From: Nymphaea colorata
Taxonomy: Eukaryota; Streptophyta; Magnoliopsida; Nymphaeales; Nymphaeaceae
NCBI RefSeq assembly: GCF_008831285.2
Contig: NC_045150.1
Coordinates: 3,298,001-3,362,000, forward strand
Length of the DNA stretch: 64,000 nucleotides
Direction: 5' to 3'
The notes under the pieces: generated by a model
Seen by the model: only the letters and a program-made list of their open reading frames with translations
Database searches by the model: none
What the model was told of the DNA's origin: nothing
Part shown: in pieces, positions 1 to 11,000 of the stretch
Position numbering within the stretch: the first letter of the stretch is position 1
Layout of the letters: the number at the start of each line of letters is the position of its first letter
Position numbers and translations under genes: made by a program

Positions 1-882
1 ATTGAATTTGGAAAAACATTCTACCCAAAAAAGTCGGACATAGAGAGGTCCGACCTTTTTCCACAAAAATTTTTTCTTGAAAATTTTACCATACAAAAAA
101 CTTCCTGGGCATCAAATGGGACCTTAGTGTTTATAAATCGTAACAGCATATATGGCAAAGAAAAAAAATATTGATGTCCAAAAGGTGAAGGAAAGATAAG
201 AGAGTTTACTGTCATGTTTGACACCATCTCTGCGGAGTGACAAATGTTTTCTTTTTGTGTACATGAGTGCTTAAGGGGATGTGGATGGTATGGAAAGGTG
301 TGGAAGGCCTTCTAACATGCAACAATATTGTTAGGTGCGCCCCCTTATCACTGCTATCTTCTCTTCCCATGCATTCACCTTTACCAGTTGTCCATTTTCT
401 TTTCTCCCCTCTACCATCAAACTTTTTGTTAGGCGAAAAATCCAAGAAGAAACCAGAGAGAGAAAGCCAATAGCTTCTACAAACATAGAATGAAAGAGCC
501 AATAGTTTTCATAAACATACGTGGAAAGAAAAATGTGAATAGGCAGGAAGTTGAAAAGCCTTCTATGTAGACTATGCTAATATAGCCCTATTTTAAAAAT
601 ATTTAAATTTTCACTCTATTTTTCTCACTAGCTGGTAAACATATAGTTGCCTACAAGTTATCAATTTTTGTCAGCCAACACGTACTTTGTCAATCCCTTG
701 GGCAAAAATAGGTTAAGTGTACTTTTAATTTTTAAATGGTTTTAATTACTTTTTAAAATGAAAATAAATATATAGGTCACTACCACCGTATATAGCTTAT
801 ACATGTAAAATAATTAGATGCACTTAATTACTTATTTAATTTTAAATTTGTGTAGACAAGTCTAGTAAAAAAACAGATTCAA
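1..882. other. AT-rich intergenic DNA, no gene seen
   Basis: No reading frame here resembles a known protein and the short open frames overlap on both strands without codon-like bias. A pyrimidine-rich stretch lies near 340-420. I see no RNA gene or clear transposon end. Confidence 0.6.
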
Positions 883-1293
883 TTATTAAATTCAATTCGA
901 ATTCAATATGTTGTCTCCTAAAATTTGAATTTGATGCCTTGTTGACTAGGAAATGCTAAAAGTCCTACCAGATTGCATGTAAATATGAATTTAGTGTGCT
1001 ATTCAGTTTCAAGTTCCATTTTTAAAAATACGTTTTTTATTGTATACCAGTTTATCAAATCAAATTTGATAAAATTTTTATCCGACCCAAAAAAACCATT
1101 TATATTCCCTTTTTAAAGATAGGGTTTATTGTATAAAAATTTTATCAAATCGAATTCAACAAAATTTGGAGAGGACCTCAATTGAAATCGTTTATGTCTT
1201 TGATGCCTAAAAAGACCTCATTCTTAAGAAAAATATTTTACAAAGTTCGATAGTGGTGAGATTGATCATTTGAATTTAAAACTTCTTTTAGAT
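883..1293 (+). repeat. Partial copy of the 1.85-kb composite repeat
   Basis: This stretch matches 9714-10125 and 11588-11995 almost base for base, including the run of TTTATCAAATCAAATTTGAT-like sequence and the segment ending CTTCTTTTAGA. It is the tail of one repeat unit joined to the head of the next. At about 1293 the match stops and pararetrovirus-like leader sequence begins. The first 270 bases of the unit (1025-1293) reappear on the other side of the viral block at 8016-8280. Confidence 0.75.
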
Positions 1294-1500
1294 TCAAGAG
1301 TAGTAAAACTTGACCCTTGCAAGTTACGCATAAGTGCTTGATTAACTTCAAGTCCTCTTCTCCTTTTCTAAGCTCCTTTTATTTTCCTTCCCTCTCCTCC
1401 TTTACCTCACATGCTGTAAGAAAAGAAACTGGTGCTTTTCGTGTGCAAATCCGGCCCCCTCTTCCTTTTTGGTATCAAAGTCTAGTACGCTCTTGGTGTT
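1294..1500 (+). repeat. Leader/primer-site repeat, left copy
   Basis: A T/C-rich leader that matches 7850-8012. Both copies contain the order AGTGCTTGATTAA / CTCCTTTTCTAAGCTCC / CATGCTGTAA / GTGCAAAT and end in TTTTTGGTATCAA. TGGTATCA is the usual core complementary to the 3' end of plant initiator tRNA-Met, the primer of caulimovirids and many LTR elements. Here it lies at about 1470-1477. The paired copies bracket the viral block. Confidence 0.55.
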
Positions 1501-2500
1501 GTAAGTATGTTTTGCCTTTAATGAAAGTTTTTATGAGTGTTTAAAGCTTTATTTGAGCTTTAGCTTATAAGCCGAACAGGAAAGTCTCTTTCCCAGAAGC
1601 ATGTATTTCTGCATACGCTTGCATAATCTGTTATTCCAGTTCTGGCCCTAGCTAAGATCTATACCTAGGAACCATGCTTTATAAAAGAGAACATGTTATA
1701 ACATGATCAGTTTATGATAATGTTCTTCTGTTTCCGAGTTCTTGAATCTTTGGACAAGCCATTGTGTAAATCTTTAAGGACCAATAGGCTGTTATAGAAA
1801 AGAAGTACCTGCCAAGACAGGAGGCCCTTTAGGGAAAAAATTACACGAACAGTGAGCTCTGAATGGGATGACATGATGTTGTATATGGTGTTCTATGAAA
1901 GGGGAATTCAAAAAGTTTTCAAAACAAGGGGAACCATACCATAAATCTACCATGTTCTAGTTTTTTTTTTTATAATAGATGTGTTATACGTTCATAGAAT
2001 CCTATTCATGTGAAAAGAAAATTTTCAACTTAAAACAAAGACTCATAAATAGAGTGTGAAGTTGTATGGATAATACATAGGACTATGAGGCAAAAAGAGA
2101 TGAGTACCTAGTAGGCTATAGAAACTTTTGACCTTCTAACCCATATTTGTCATATAGTAGATAGTTAAACTATTTCCTCTAAAGTTAAAGTTTCAGCTAC
2201 ACTAGTTAGAAATACTGAGTTTACTATTTAGAAATATAAATTGCTTTTTATTATACCACCATATGAATAGGTTGGAATATTTGAATTTATACCAAAAATC
2301 CAAGAAGTTTAAAACAAGTAAACTTTACGAGACAAGTCTTTTCATGTCTCAGATTATATCCATTTTATTTCCAAATAAGTGATAAGGAAGAGTTTTACAT
2401 ACAAAGTCTAAAAGAAGCCAAAACCTATTACCAAAACACATAAGGACTAAGTAGATACCTAATAGTTCTATAAAATAATAATCCGACAATTAAATATGAT
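1501..2500. other. Non-coding AT-rich part of the pararetrovirus-like block
   Basis: No convincing reading frame. Short frames are closed by many stops. Its position between the primer-site-like motif and the first virus-like frame fits the long untranslated leader of a caulimovirid transcript, but no conserved hairpin was traced. Confidence 0.35.
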
Positions 2501-2965
2501 AATTATTATCATCACAAAATTAAGCGAGAAGATTAGTCAACTTGAATGAACTATAGGCAAAAGGCCAGAATCACAAGGAGCAAATTTAGAAGTACTAACA
2601 AAAAAGCTAGACAATCTGAATATAGGAAATGGTGAAATAAAACATACCTCTATTCCTACCTCTATTCCCACCCCTATTCCCACAAGTATTGTTTTTCCTA
2701 GAAGATAATGACTGCAAGACATTCCTTTTCCGGTCTTAGTAGAACCCTTAGTAATACTAATGAAATAAGACAAATAGATGAAAACCTATTGACTAGAATG
2801 ATTTGAAGCCACAATCCTAGCTCTAGAATGCTAGAAGAACTAATAGATGTAAATAGAGATTTAGAAATCTATAATAATCATCAATTAACTCTACTAAATC
2901 TTAGGACTTTATATAGAACGGTTAGTCAAAATAAGTCAAGAGGAAGAAGTCTGTGTAACCACTGA
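2500..2965 (+). pseudogene. Degenerate first ORF of caulimovirid-like sequence
   Basis: Read in plus frames with several stops and shifts, this region gives peptide pieces rich in Leu, Asn, Asp and Ile with heptad-like spacing, for example around 2830-2930, and a short Ile-Pro-Thr repeat at about 2645-2690. It sits immediately upstream of a movement-protein-like frame, where caulimovirids carry small accessory or coiled-coil ORFs. The identity is by position only. It is broken and not expressed as a full protein. Confidence 0.3.
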
Positions 2966-3029
2966 ACACCAAAACGTTGGTATCGTAAGTCAATGTAGTA
3001 TTAAACAATTATAACAAAATCAAAATAGA

Positions 3030-3452
3030 TTTATTTACCTTGGGCTAATAATTATAGGAATTAAGGAATTAGCTATGAGAAATTTAGGGACAAAAGTTCT
3101 AATCACTTTACTACACAAAAGATGGGCAAGTGATGCCAGAAAAGCTATTATAGCAAGTATGGAAATTGACATGTCTGACAACAAAGGGATATTTTATTGT
3201 GCACTCGATTTCTTGCTTAGCGTGAGATATCTTGAACATATAGTTATAGGAATCCAAACTAAAAGGTACGAGACATTTATAGGAAAGACAAACCTACTTA
3301 TAAATGTAGGATTTTTAGGCAAAGTGACAAATAGTAGTACAATAAAATACAAAATCAATATAAAAGCAATCATTAAATCCATGACAAGTAAAGGTATAAG
3401 GATGATTAAAACTACGGCTATTGACCCTGAAGAATTAGAAAGATTAAACTAG
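3030..3452 (+). pseudogene. Movement-protein-like domain of endogenous caulimovirid
   Basis: An open frame of 125 codons (3075-3452), with similar coding sense extending a little upstream, has the spacing of plant pararetrovirus movement proteins: a Leu-Gly-Thr followed by Leu and an Arg-Trp/Asp-Ala-Arg segment, an acidic patch, a Cys-Ala-containing strand, then repeated Ile/Val strands with Gly. In viruses this domain modifies plasmodesmata for cell-to-cell movement. The frame is much shorter than a full movement protein (about 300 residues) and its upstream part is closed by stops. Neighbours downstream (coat-like, CCHC) are in the expected virus order. The identification rests on motif memory without a search. 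Confidence 0.5.
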
Positions 3453-3599
3453 AATTTTAGCAAAAACTTAGAAGTAAATACCAATATTAAAATTTCAGAG
3501 GAAAGCTTAATGTTTAAAAATCGTGATGGTAATTATACTGTAAGATTCTAGACTATAAGAAAAAACAACCAAATGAAGAAAATGAATAAGAATAATTTA

Positions 3600-4545
3600 T
3601 GAGTGAGATTGAAAACTAATGGAGAAATTAGAACACAATTGTATCATACTCCTCAAAGAATTTAATCTAACAGAATACGATATCCTTAGGCTAGAAATAA
3701 AATTATTAAAAGAAAGAAAATTTTGGGAAGAAGATAATTAATATATAGACCCAATAGGAAATATTAGGATAATAAGTTAGAAAATTGCATAGAAAAGTCT
3801 GTAAATATCTCAAAAAGTCTTATGAAAGTAGACGCTCCAGAAGCTTTCATAAGTACTACTGGAAGAACACCGCAATTCCAACCACAAGCTCAATACCCAC
3901 AAATACCTCTCCCAATATTTTATGCACCTGGACAACCTCCTAGAAGACCATATGTAGAATATAAGGAAAGAGACATGTATAAACCCAAAGGTAAACATAT
4001 GCCTCTAGAAACTCTTGATAAAAAAAACCTTGAAGGAAGGATATTGAATATAAGTGCCCATGATACTCAATTACTACCTTTAGTTATAGAAATATGATCC
4101 CAATGAGTGGCCAGAAAATGGAATAAAATGAATCAAGAGATGTGGACGATAGTATAAATATATACTTGGGCAGAAAAATTCTTAGGAGAAACTGCTAGAG
4201 CTTCTTGGGAAGCATACAAAAGAGAACACTCCCAAGACCTACAAAAAAAGCTTTTATTAGGAAAAACTATTTATAACTTTACAAATAAAATACAGTTACT
4301 TCTGTTAGGATATAAACCAAATATAAGATTTGATAAACAATAGCAAGACTCTATTGGAAAACTAGAACAACTTCATATTAAAGATTGGTGGTATATAAAA
4401 CCATTTTTACGAGACTTCTTTTATTATAGTTCCTTAGTAGGATGTTTTTATAATAAGAAAATAGGAGAAAATTTATTTCTTAAATTACTAGATTCATTAG
4501 GTTTTGAAATCCATAAAAAATACAAAGAAAAGTAAATAATACCCC
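3600..4545 (+). pseudogene. Coat-protein-like region of endogenous caulimovirid
   Basis: A Pro/Gln/Tyr-rich open segment (3822-4097) is followed, across stops and shifts near 4095-4120 and at 4341, by a helical stretch with Trp-Ala-Glu-Lys-Phe-Leu-Gly and Ala-Ser-Trp-Glu-Ala-Tyr motifs (about 4165-4230) and ending in a Lys-rich run near 4520. This order resembles the capsid core of badna/tungro-like viruses. The region leads directly into a basic segment and a CCHC finger. It carries at least three interruptions and cannot make an intact capsid protein. Confidence 0.5.
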
Positions 4546-4562
4546 TACTAGATAACATTAGC

Positions 4563-5050
4563 ATGAGGATCCAATTCATTATAGAAGAATTGGTAAAGAA
4601 GTGTATTGAAATTATCATCTATAGACAATTAAAAGGAGAATATAGTTTTTGTAGGCAAATATACATGCCACAAAATAGGATAAGGTGCCTAGATAGACAA
4701 AAACATACAAGACAAAAGATAAAAGAAGAAAATATTATCTCCAAGAATCTAATGGTAGAAAAATGTATCTTGACAAACATAAACATGTGGAGAAAATATA
4801 ATACTCAAATGGATTATTAAAAAGTTAACATGCTTCACTTGTGGTAGCCCTGAACATTTAGCCAGAGTCTGTTCAAAACAAAAAAAAAATTATACAATAA
4901 AGCCTCAATCTTAGTTGACTGTGTAAATAAAGACGTCTTAGCTTTAGATGAATATATTAGTGATACTGGAAGCATTTATAGTATTGTCTCTATAGATGAG
5001 CCATTTTCAATATGGCGAGGGGTTCATAAAAAAATATCTACACTAACCAA
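4563..5050 (+). pseudogene. Basic region, CCHC zinc finger and acidic tail, caulimovirid-like
   Basis: A Lys/Arg-rich open segment (4563-4820) is followed in another frame by a CCHC knuckle at 4831-4872 with spacing C-x2-C-x4-H-x4-C, the nucleic-acid-binding finger of retroelement and caulimovirid capsids. After it come an Ile/Leu-Val-containing link and an acidic Ser-Ile-Tyr-Ser-Ile-Val-Ser stretch (about 4955-5000) of the type that follows the finger in several caulimovirids. The finger is one shift away from the upstream basic frame, so the gene is broken. Confidence 0.55.
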
Positions 5051-5720
5051 CTTACAATGCATGATACATAATATGAATAGTAACTAGAAAAACCAGCTCT
5101 GTTAATCTTTTTCTTGAAAAAAGCATCACAAATGATAGATTTAAGATTTTCAGTAAGTAAACATTAGTTACAGTAGACAACATAAAATGCATTGCTTTAT
5201 CTAATATAACATTTACGTTGCAGGGAGCATGGCCTCTATTAGCCAAACCCAACTGGTCCAAATAGACCCAGATTTAGATCTGCCCATATTCCCTCCTGAT
5301 CTTTCTTTTCAAACCCTGCCTGACATGACTCTTGACCAAAAAGATCATATTTTGCTAGATAATCTTTGGCACAATAAAAAAAAAACCCAACATTTTCCAA
5401 AATCCTAAGCACCATGACAACTTATCTCAATATAAAAAAATACAGAAATCATACTCTTTAATGATCCTACCCAAACCCTTGTTTTTATGGAATTAAACCA
5501 AAATCTGAAACATACTCGCAAAGAGCTAGATTTGCTAGATTTATGTAAAGAGAAATTAGAAGATATGACCGAAAGACTGAAATAGCTAGTAGTAGAGATG
5601 AAATTTCTAAAAGAATAGTGGGAAAAAGAAATAAAGAGACAGTGGGAAGAAAAGCGAGAGTTTTTCTTCTGAAATTGACGTAGCAAAGGAACATGATTAT
5701 AAAATAGTACTCCAAAAGAA
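5051..5720 (+). pseudogene. Broken ORFs with coiled-coil-like segment, virus-like block
   Basis: A short plus-strand frame from 5229 is acidic and Asp/Leu/Pro-rich and closes near 5407. A second, about 5486-5690, is Glu/Lys/Leu-rich with heptad spacing that predicts a coiled coil and is cut by at least two stops (5582-5584 and 5617-5619). Caulimovirids carry a coiled-coil virion-associated protein, so this could be its remnant, but I cannot assign it. No reverse transcriptase or RNase H motif was found between the finger and the next block, where a polymerase would be expected. Confidence 0.3.
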
Positions 5721-6087
5721 AAGGTTGGAGCAGGGACGGATCCAGAAAATATTAAGATTCCTTGCCAAAAACCCTAGATTACGAAAGAAGGAATTAAAAT
5801 TCTGCCTAGTCCAATTTCAGCAGAGAAAACATATAGAAAATTCCTTTTGTGAATGCCGTAAAGGATTTGGGATCATCTTGGCAAGCATCAACCTCAAAAA
5901 ATGGATAGATATGAAAGTATTTGATATGCAGATTTCTTTGCAAAATCTAGTAGAACAAGGATATGTAAAAAGAATTATCGTAATAGTAGTAGAACAGACT
6001 CTTATGCTAAGGTTTAATTGGCGTTTAGCTCACATAGTGGAACAAATATTTAGGAATAATTGGTTTATAGAGGGCATTGTAAACTTG

Positions 6088-6096
6088 GATATTGAC
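6088..6096 (+). repeat. 9-bp target-site duplication, left (GATATTGAC)
   Basis: The same nine bases recur at 6950-6958 and flank an element with inverted ends. Nine-base duplications are the hallmark of Mutator-like elements. Confidence 0.85.
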
Positions 6097-6949
6097 CAAT
6101 GTCACCAGGGTGCGGCTGGATTGGACCCGCACCCGCGTCGACGCGACGCGGGTGCGGATTCGGGTGTGGATTTGGGCTAGATTCGCACCCAAACCGCACC
6201 TGATGAGGAGCACGATTTTGGGGAAAGGAAGAGGGAGAGCAAGGAGGAAAAGAGGTGAGGACCGGAGGAAAGGGGGAAACGGATGGGAGAGGAAGGAAGA
6301 GAGGAAAGGGGGAAACGGATGAGAGAGGGAGGAAGAGGGAGGAAGAGAGGTGAGGACGGGAGGAAAGGGGGAAACGGATGGGAGAGGGAGGAAGAGAGGT
6401 GAGGAGGGGAGGAAAGGGGGAAACGGAAGGGAGAGGGAGGAAGAGAAGCAAATCATCGCCGCACTGCACCGCCGCCGCCGCCACTGCTCCTTCCTCCACC
6501 TTCTTCTTCTCTGTGTCGATGTCACCTGTGGAATGAGAGATTGAAAGGGCAACGAAGAGGGAGATAGAGGAAGACGAGCAAGGGGGAACCCGTCGGGCGA
6601 TTGATAGAGTTTGGGTCTGGATTTGGATCTTGATCCAATTTGACTTATTCAAAACCAAAATTGTTATAGGAATAACCTCGTTATTGAACAACGGAGCGCT
6701 TCGCCCCGTTCCTCCGACCCCGAACCTAATCTTGTTATTAAGAAAGAAAGGAATGGGGAAAATTGTAATTTTGATTTTCATATTTAATAATTTTATGGTT
6801 TAGAGATAATTTTGTCATATATATTATTATTATAAATTAATAATATTAATAAATAGTCTTCCCGCACCACCGCACCTAAATTTTTTGAGATGTGCCGCGC
6901 CGGCACCCACACCAGCACCCGCACCCGCACCCCGCACTCTGGTGACATA
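6097..6949. mobile_element. Non-autonomous Mutator-like element, 853 bp
   Basis: The ends are inverted copies: ATGTCACCAGGGTGCGG at 6099-6115 and, read from the other strand, ATGTCACCAGAGTGCGG at the right (6932-6948), one mismatch in 17. It is flanked by perfect 9-bp direct repeats. Inside are GC-rich subterminal GGTGCGG repeats, a perfect palindrome (6128-6139 with 6145-6156), a purine-rich minisatellite (6250-6445) and an AT-rich right half. No transposase is encoded; the two long open frames on the minus strand are by-products of the purine-rich repeat. The high GC content contrasts sharply with its surroundings. It must have moved by a transposase supplied from elsewhere. Confidence 0.8.
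6250..6445. repeat. Purine-rich minisatellite inside the Mutator-like element
   Basis: About four imperfect copies of a roughly 45-50 base unit containing GGAGGAAAGGGGGAAACGGA followed by GGGAGAGGGAGGAAGAG. The strand is almost entirely A and G, so triplex or unusual structure is possible. It creates misleading long open frames on the opposite strand (Ser/Pro/Leu-rich). Confidence 0.75.
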
Positions 6950-6958
6950 GATATTGAC
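6950..6958 (+). repeat. 9-bp target-site duplication, right (GATATTGAC)
   Basis: Partner of 6088-6096. After it the interrupted frame continues in register. Confidence 0.85.
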
Positions 6959-7479
6959 GCAGTTCCTCCTATGCATGATTATCTGTGTGACACAAAGCAA
7001 GATATTGTTATTAGAACATACTCTTTTGTCGTTCCTTTACAGGCTGATCAACCTTTAACAAAAGTTTCGAAAGCACCTCCAAACGATTGGTATGACAAGA
7101 TCACAAGATGGAGGGAATTCAAGATGTCACAAGAATTTAAAAAAATGGCATCACCCATTTAACCTTATTTCAGAAAATAGGAACACCAGGATCTACACAT
7201 TTTATTCAAAGCATATATCTATGGTTATACCCTCCTCAAACCATATTTGTATCAAGCCATGGTTGCGTGAACATTTTGCCCAAAAAAAAATCGAGATGGC
7301 AGATTAAAGTATTCGGAGATATTGGTAAAGAATGTACTGCAATGGTTCCCTATTTTGCCGGTATAAAAATTTACCCTATGACGTACCCCACAGGATAAGC
7401 GTTGGGTCACCTCTTAAGGCAAATCACCGAGGAGCCTCTAGAAGACTGTCGTAGTTGTCGACGCTCTTTATATAACATA

Positions 7480-7745
7480 AAGCAATGTTGCGTGAAGATA
7501 AAGTAAATAAGGACGAAAGAGAATCTCATACATGTAAAAAAAGTGAAAGTAACAAGGCACACGGCTTCTCTTTGAAGAAAATGTGAAAGTAGTTACTGTA
7601 GCGGTCACTGTAGCACTGCGACAGACATTATTATACATTGTTGTAATTTTGCCTTTTTGGACACATACGACTGCCACCTTATCTAGCACACGACAGTTGT
7701 CCTCCTTCGAGTTCCTTTGCATGTAACTATTTTGTTTGCTAGTAT
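7480..7745 (-). repeat. Segment inverted relative to the downstream repeats
   Basis: Read on the minus strand, this segment matches plus-strand 9485-9710 and 11370-11590 over about 220 bases: GTCGTGTGCTAGAT, a GTGGCAGT block, repeated TACAGTGAC, and a TTGTTACTTTCACTTT block in the same order. It therefore lies in opposite orientation to the tandem units. All copies give a similar short Cys/Val/Thr/Phe-rich peptide frame, but shared descent explains that without coding. Confidence 0.7.
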
Positions 7746-7808
7746 TTAGCTTGTTCGTGAAGGAATCTAATTTCTTTTTCAAGTTGTCTTTTATTTTGAA
7801 GTCTGGTG

Positions 7809-7818
7809 CCTATATAAG
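7809..7818 (+). promoter_or_regulatory. TATA-box-like site upstream of the right leader copy
   Basis: CCTATATAAGCACC is an excellent plant TATA box, about 40 bases upstream of the leader/primer-site repeat (7850-8012). Caulimovirid full-length transcripts start from such a box just upstream of the leader. Whether it is active is unknown. Confidence 0.45.
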
Positions 7819-7849
7819 CACCACCTTGGAGTTTGTATCCATCATCCAC

Positions 7850-8012
7850 ATTTGTATCCACCAGCGAGTCCTAAGTACTTGATTAATTTCAAGTCTCCAT
7901 CTCCTTTTTTAAGCTCCTCTTCTTTTCCTTCCCTCTCCTCCTCTGTCTTCCATGCTGTAAAAAAAGCAAACCAATTTCTGTGTGCAAATTTGTCCCTCTT
8001 TATTTTTGGTAT
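7850..8012 (+). repeat. Leader/primer-site repeat, right copy
   Basis: Direct repeat of 1310-1477, ending in TTTTTGGTATCAA. Together they mark the two ends of a 6.5-kb block, as expected if more than one genome length, or a terminally redundant copy, was integrated. Unlike LTRs, the repeats are short and have no TG...CA ends. Confidence 0.5.
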
Positions 8013-8015
8013 CAA

Positions 8016-11000
8016 TGGTTTTTATTGTATGCCAGTTTATCAAATAAAATTTGATAAAATGTTTTATCTGGCCCAAAAAAGCCATTTATATTCTATTTTT
8101 AAAAGATAGGGTTTATTGTATAAAATTTTATCAAATCAAATTCGACAAAATTTGGATAGCACCCCAATTGAAATTGTTTATGTCTTTGATGCCTAAAAAG
8201 ACCACATTCTTAAGAAAAATATTTTACAAATTTTGATAGTGGTGAGACTGATCATTTGAATTTAAAACTTCTTTTAGATAACTCTATTTTGGTATATGCT
8301 ATGTAATAGCTTATTAAATAGTTGACGAACTAATTAAACTAATTAAAAAAAAAATAGAAAATTGCCATTACATAAAGCACTTTAATTAATTAAATTAACT
8401 AATTGATTAAAGCTTGTATAACCATTGTTAGTTTTCATATTCCTAAGGATGCCCTAAATTTTGCTTCAGTAAATCATTTTCCATGGAGATCAACTACATT
8501 ATTTCCGAATAAGAATTGCTCATTAAGGCGAGTTCTTAAATAAGGTGAGATCAATTGTTTCATATTAAACAAATAGATTATCTAAGAAAACTGACTCATT
8601 TGCTCAATTGCAATTGAAATAATTTATTTTGTTTTATCAAACTATTTTTTAGTCAAGCAAGATATCTATTAACTGATTAAATTAAAGAAAACAACACTCT
8701 CTATTAGTTAAAAGTTTTCATTTTCAGATTGGTAAAATACATTACAATATTTTTAAGCCTTGTATAGTGGTGGTGCTAACATTTTTTGCTAATCAATTAA
8801 ACATCGTATTTTATTTTATATTTTTTGTATTTTAAATTTTACCTATGAAAAGTATAATTGTAGAGACTTTAAGTTTCAAATAGTGTGTGCAGCAACTATA
8901 GGGCCATTACTATTATTAAAATTGTTTCCATGATAGTAGCTCATATTAATTAGTCACTATCTTTAGTTATTTAATTCTTATTTAATTTCATTTATTTATT
9001 TTATTATTTATATATATGTAGTACATAGGCCCTACAACATTTGGTGTCAATGTAGGCAATAACATAAAAAGTAGTTCAAAATTCAATTCATTAAGATCAT
9101 TTGTATGGAAGGAGTTTAGCAAGACAATAAACAAAGCATGTATTTAGTGTGCTACTTGTGATCAATTTAAAACTTTTTATGGATTGTAATAGTAAAATAA
9201 GAGGGGGCTAGGAGAGCAAGCCAAGCATCTTGATTTCAACTGGTGATTGACATATACGATAAGGAGGATGTTTAAAATTAGAGGAGTAAACCCCTATGGC
9301 TATGTTTACTTAGATATTGAATCTATCCCTCTTTCTTATGAGTACCATGTGAAGCAAGACAAGAAAATTTGAGAAACATCTTCACTACACTTGAGCCCCT
9401 CCAAACTAGAATTCATGTAGACACTATTAAAACAGTTTTTCTTGAAAGTGATGTGTATTCTCAACTCAAAAGGCAAAAACAGTTACATACTAAGGAACTT
9501 GATGGTGGACAGCTGTCGTGTACTAGATGAAGTGGCAGTCGAAGGTTTCTAAAAAGTCAAAAGTGTCACAGTGCACAATAGTGTTTGTCAGAGTGACTAC
9601 TACAGTGACTACTACTATCTTCACCTTTTCTCAAAGAGCAGTTGCATCTCTTGTTACTTTCACTTTATTGACGCGTATGAGATTCGTTTTACCTTTATTT
9701 ACTTTACAATTATTAAATTCAATTCAAATTCAATATATTGTCACCTAAAATTTGAATTTGATATTGCCTTGTCGACTAGGAGTCACTAAAAGTCCTACCA
9801 GATTGCATGTAAATATGAATTTTGTGTGCTAGTTAGTTTCACGTTCCATTAAAAATACGATTTTTATCGTATACCTCTTTATCAAATCAAATTTGATAAA
9901 ATTTTTATCGGACCAAAAAAAGCCATTTATCTTCCATTTTAAAAGATAGGGTTTATTGAATAAAGTTTTATCAAATTGAATTTGAAAAAATTTGGATATG
10001 ACCCCAATTGAAATCGTTTATGTCTTTGATGCCTAAAAAGACTACATTCTTAAGAAAAATATTTTACAAAGTTCTATAGTGGTGAGATTGATCATTTGAA
10101 TTTAAAACTTCTTTTAGATAACTCTATTTTCATATATGCAATGTAATAGCTTATGGAATAGTTGACGAACTGATTAAACTAATTAAAAAATTTGTGAAAT
10201 TACCATTACATAAAGTACTTTAATTAATTAATTAATTAATTAAATTAAATTAAATTAAATTAAATTAATTGAGTAAAGCATTAAATTAAATTAAATTAAA
10301 TTAAATTAATTGAGTAAAGCATGTATGTTCATTGTTACTTTTCATATTCCTGAAGATGCCCTAAATTTTGCTTCAGTAAATAATTTTCCATGGAGATCAA
10401 CTATATTATTTCCTAATAAGAGTTGCTCATTAAGGCTATTGAGAGTTCTTAAATAAGGTGAGATCTATTGTTTCATATTAAACAAATAGATTATCTAAGG
10501 AAACTGACTCATTTGCTTGTTTTCAATTGAAATAACTTGTTTTGTTGTATCAAACTATTTTTTAGTCAAGTAAGATATCTATTAATTGATTAAATTAAAG
10601 AAAACAACATTCTCTATTAGTTAAAAGTTTTCATTAAGCCTTGTATAATGGTGGTGCTAACATTTTTTGCTAATCAATTAAACATAGTATTTTATTTTAC
10701 ACTTTTTATAAATGTTACCTATGAAAAGTATAATTGTAGAGGCTTTAATTTTCAAATGGTGTGTGCAGCAACTATAGGGCCATTAATATTATTAAACTTG
10801 TTTCCATGATAGTAGCTCGTATTAATTAGTCACTGCCATTAGTTATTTAATTCTTATTTAATTTCATTTTATAGTTTTATTCTTTATATAGATGTAGCAC
10901 ATAGACTCTACAACATTTGGTGTCAATGTATGCAACAACAGAAAAAAAGTAGTCCAAAATTCAAGTTATTAAGAACATTTGTATGGAAAGAGTTTAACAT

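Larger units (their letters stand above)
5725..7400 (+). pseudogene. Unassigned ORF of the virus-like block, split by a Mutator-like element
   Basis: Coding sense runs from 5725 to 6096, is interrupted by an 853-bp insertion, and resumes in the same frame at 6950 for some 210 bases, with further shifted remnants to about 7400. The part before the insertion (6005-6096) is also found, uninterrupted, in the downstream composite repeats at 9230-9340 and 11105-11225. A Trp-Tyr-Asp/Arg-Trp-Arg-rich segment lies at 7085-7120. The family is not recognised. The two halves are described but not joined here. Confidence 0.4.

Noticed and set aside
4962-4973. Asp-Thr-Gly-Ser, which looks like a retropepsin active site
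   Set aside because: It lies in an acidic Ser-Ile-Tyr-Ser-Ile-Val-Ser context that commonly follows the CCHC finger in caulimovirids, and no protease flap or second motif follows. Chance substitution is more likely.
6025-6781. Long Ser/Pro/Leu-rich minus-strand frames of 175 and 238 codons
   Set aside because: They are translations of the purine-rich minisatellite and GC-rich ends of the Mutator-like element and have no domain.
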